Shown here: positions 63,353 to 64,000 of the stretch, one piece after another
How positions within the stretch are numbered: position 1 is the stretch's first letter
Layout of the letters: every line of letters begins with the position of its first letter
Assembly: GCA_016743235.1 (NCBI GenBank)
Contig: VRZD01000027.1
Location: 1-64,000, forward strand
Direction: 5' to 3'
Length of the DNA stretch: 64,000 bases
Origin: Pantanalinema sp. GBBB05
GTDB lineage: Bacteria; Cyanobacteriota; Cyanobacteriia; Leptolyngbyales; Leptolyngbyaceae
Program-made: the position numbers and the translations under genes
The notes under the pieces: model-generated
What the model saw: only the letters and a program-made list of their open reading frames with translations
Told to the model about the DNA's origin: nothing
Databases searched by the model: none

Positions 63353-63514
63353 CGATCGCGATATTGAGATGCGATTGACATGGTAGCGATCGCACCCCAC
63401 TCTGAGCCTCTACCGCAAGGTTGATGACGCTCAGAAAAATCAGAGTAAGTCTAGAACAGCAGTACAGCGAGTAGAAATGCTCCCGCCTGTTGTAGATGAA
63501 TCTGGAACCATGCC

Positions 63515-64000
63515 ATGAATACCACTCAGACATCACCTCCAGGGCAGCCCAAAATCCTATCAATTCAGGCATTGCGGGGATTAGCCGCTGCCCTAGTTGT
63601 TTATATGCATGCCATGATTCATGCTACGGCATTAAACATTGGCGATTCAGTACAACAGCAGTTTTTCTTTCTCGCCAGTTTTGGTGCTGTAGGAGTTGAT
63701 ATCTTCTTCGTGATTAGCGGATTTATTATTACCGTTGTTTCAGGTAAGTTCCTTAGAGAACACGGAGTTCAAGACTTTTTTGTTAAACGATTAATTCGGA
63801 TCGTACCGATCTATTGGTTACTTTCTCTAGTCGAGCTCACCAATTCCCTGCTTCAGCATCCAGAACGATTGAGCGTCGATGCGATCATCAAAACGATCGT
63901 GATTCTGCCTATTTTTGACCAAACGCAATTTGTTTTTCCAGTGCTCAATTTGGGTTGGACGCTGGCGTTTGAGCTTTATTTTTATCTTGTGGTCGGATTA
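63515..64000 (+). CDS. Acyltransferase family 3 (OafA/YrhL-like), partial
   Basis: The first 162 residues of an integral-membrane acyltransferase, cut by the window edge. ILSIQALRGLAAALVVYMHA is the family-3 start with the conserved Arg-Gly and His, followed by GAVGVDIFFVISGFII, KRLIRIVPIYWLL and LGWTLAFELYFYL. These proteins O-acetylate surface polysaccharides or peptidoglycan. The ATG at 63515 lies about 160 bases after the c-di-GMP enzyme. Confidence 0.88.
   Translation, partial: MNTTQTSPPGQPKILSIQALRGLAAALVVYMHAMIHATALNIGDSVQQQFFFLASFGAVGVDIFFVISGFIITVVSGKFLREHGVQDFFVKRLIRIVPIYWLLSLVELTNSLLQHPERLSVDAIIKTIVILPIFDQTQFVFPVLNLGWTLAFELYFYLVVGL

Noticed and set aside
63496..63699. 67-codon + strand frame
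   Set aside because: It is a shadow of the acyltransferase gene that starts at 63515 in another frame and has all family motifs.

Overview
The window is chromosomal DNA from a cyanobacterium. The evidence is the dense HIP1 octamer (GCGATCGC and near variants, for example at 1451 and 1667), the efp-accB gene pair, a DnaE catalytic subunit split by a C-intein, a minC-minD-minE block, plant-type glycerate kinase, a thylakoid-lumen CYP38-like cyclophilin, and many cyanobacteria-restricted small families (DUF2949, DUF2232, DUF3082, DUF4112, ComFB, Slr1339-like). The sequence does not let me name a genus. I found no tRNA, rRNA, CRISPR array or intact insertion sequence.

Layout. 1-8.7 kb: a gene tail, a CAP-domain lipoprotein with a DJ-1/PfpI protein, a YidD-like protein with a Cys-rich tail, two membrane proteins, a CobT-family enzyme, a solute-binding lipoprotein and ComFB. 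9-17 kb: a glycosyltransferase, thiL, the CYP38-like cyclophilin, efp-accB, and an ArsR regulator coupled to a HEAT-repeat protein. 17-26 kb: pyruvate kinase, ispE, rsmA, purM, an RlpA-like protein and a NDUFAF7-type methyltransferase. 26.2-27.2 kb is a gene-poor stretch with a possible transposon relic. 27-33 kb: an unknown HEAT protein, aroE, minE-minD-minC and glycerate kinase. 33.5-38.4 kb: exbB-exbD, two near-identical vWA proteins, an Slr1339-like protein, and the C-terminal half of split DnaE. 38-44 kb: a nucleotide-sugar epimerase, a small frameshifted gene, an RNA methyltransferase, DAHP synthase, a flavin monooxygenase and DUF4112. 44-54 kb: a two-gene module of unknown function, a Mut7-C RNase-like protein, malQ, a TreS-maltokinase fusion and an RluA-type pseudouridine synthase. 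54.9-64 kb is a signalling and envelope region: a double-kinase hybrid sensor, an orphan antitoxin, an SGNH hydrolase, an EAL-GAF-GGDEF protein whose GAF domain carries both cysteine motifs of a cyanobacteriochrome, and the start of an OafA-type acyltransferase.

How the genes work together. Most of the window is housekeeping in short operons: isoprenoid (ispE), shikimate (aroE and DAHP synthase), fatty acid (accB), thiamine (thiL), purine (purM), glycogen, maltose and trehalose (malQ, treS) and division-site selection (minCDE). The accessory content of most interest is a likely light-sensing c-di-GMP enzyme flanked by acyl-modification genes, a c-di-GMP-linked ComFB, the tandem vWA/Slr1339 cassette, and a large membrane protein built of five repeats of about 97 residues with a Lys-tailed partner.
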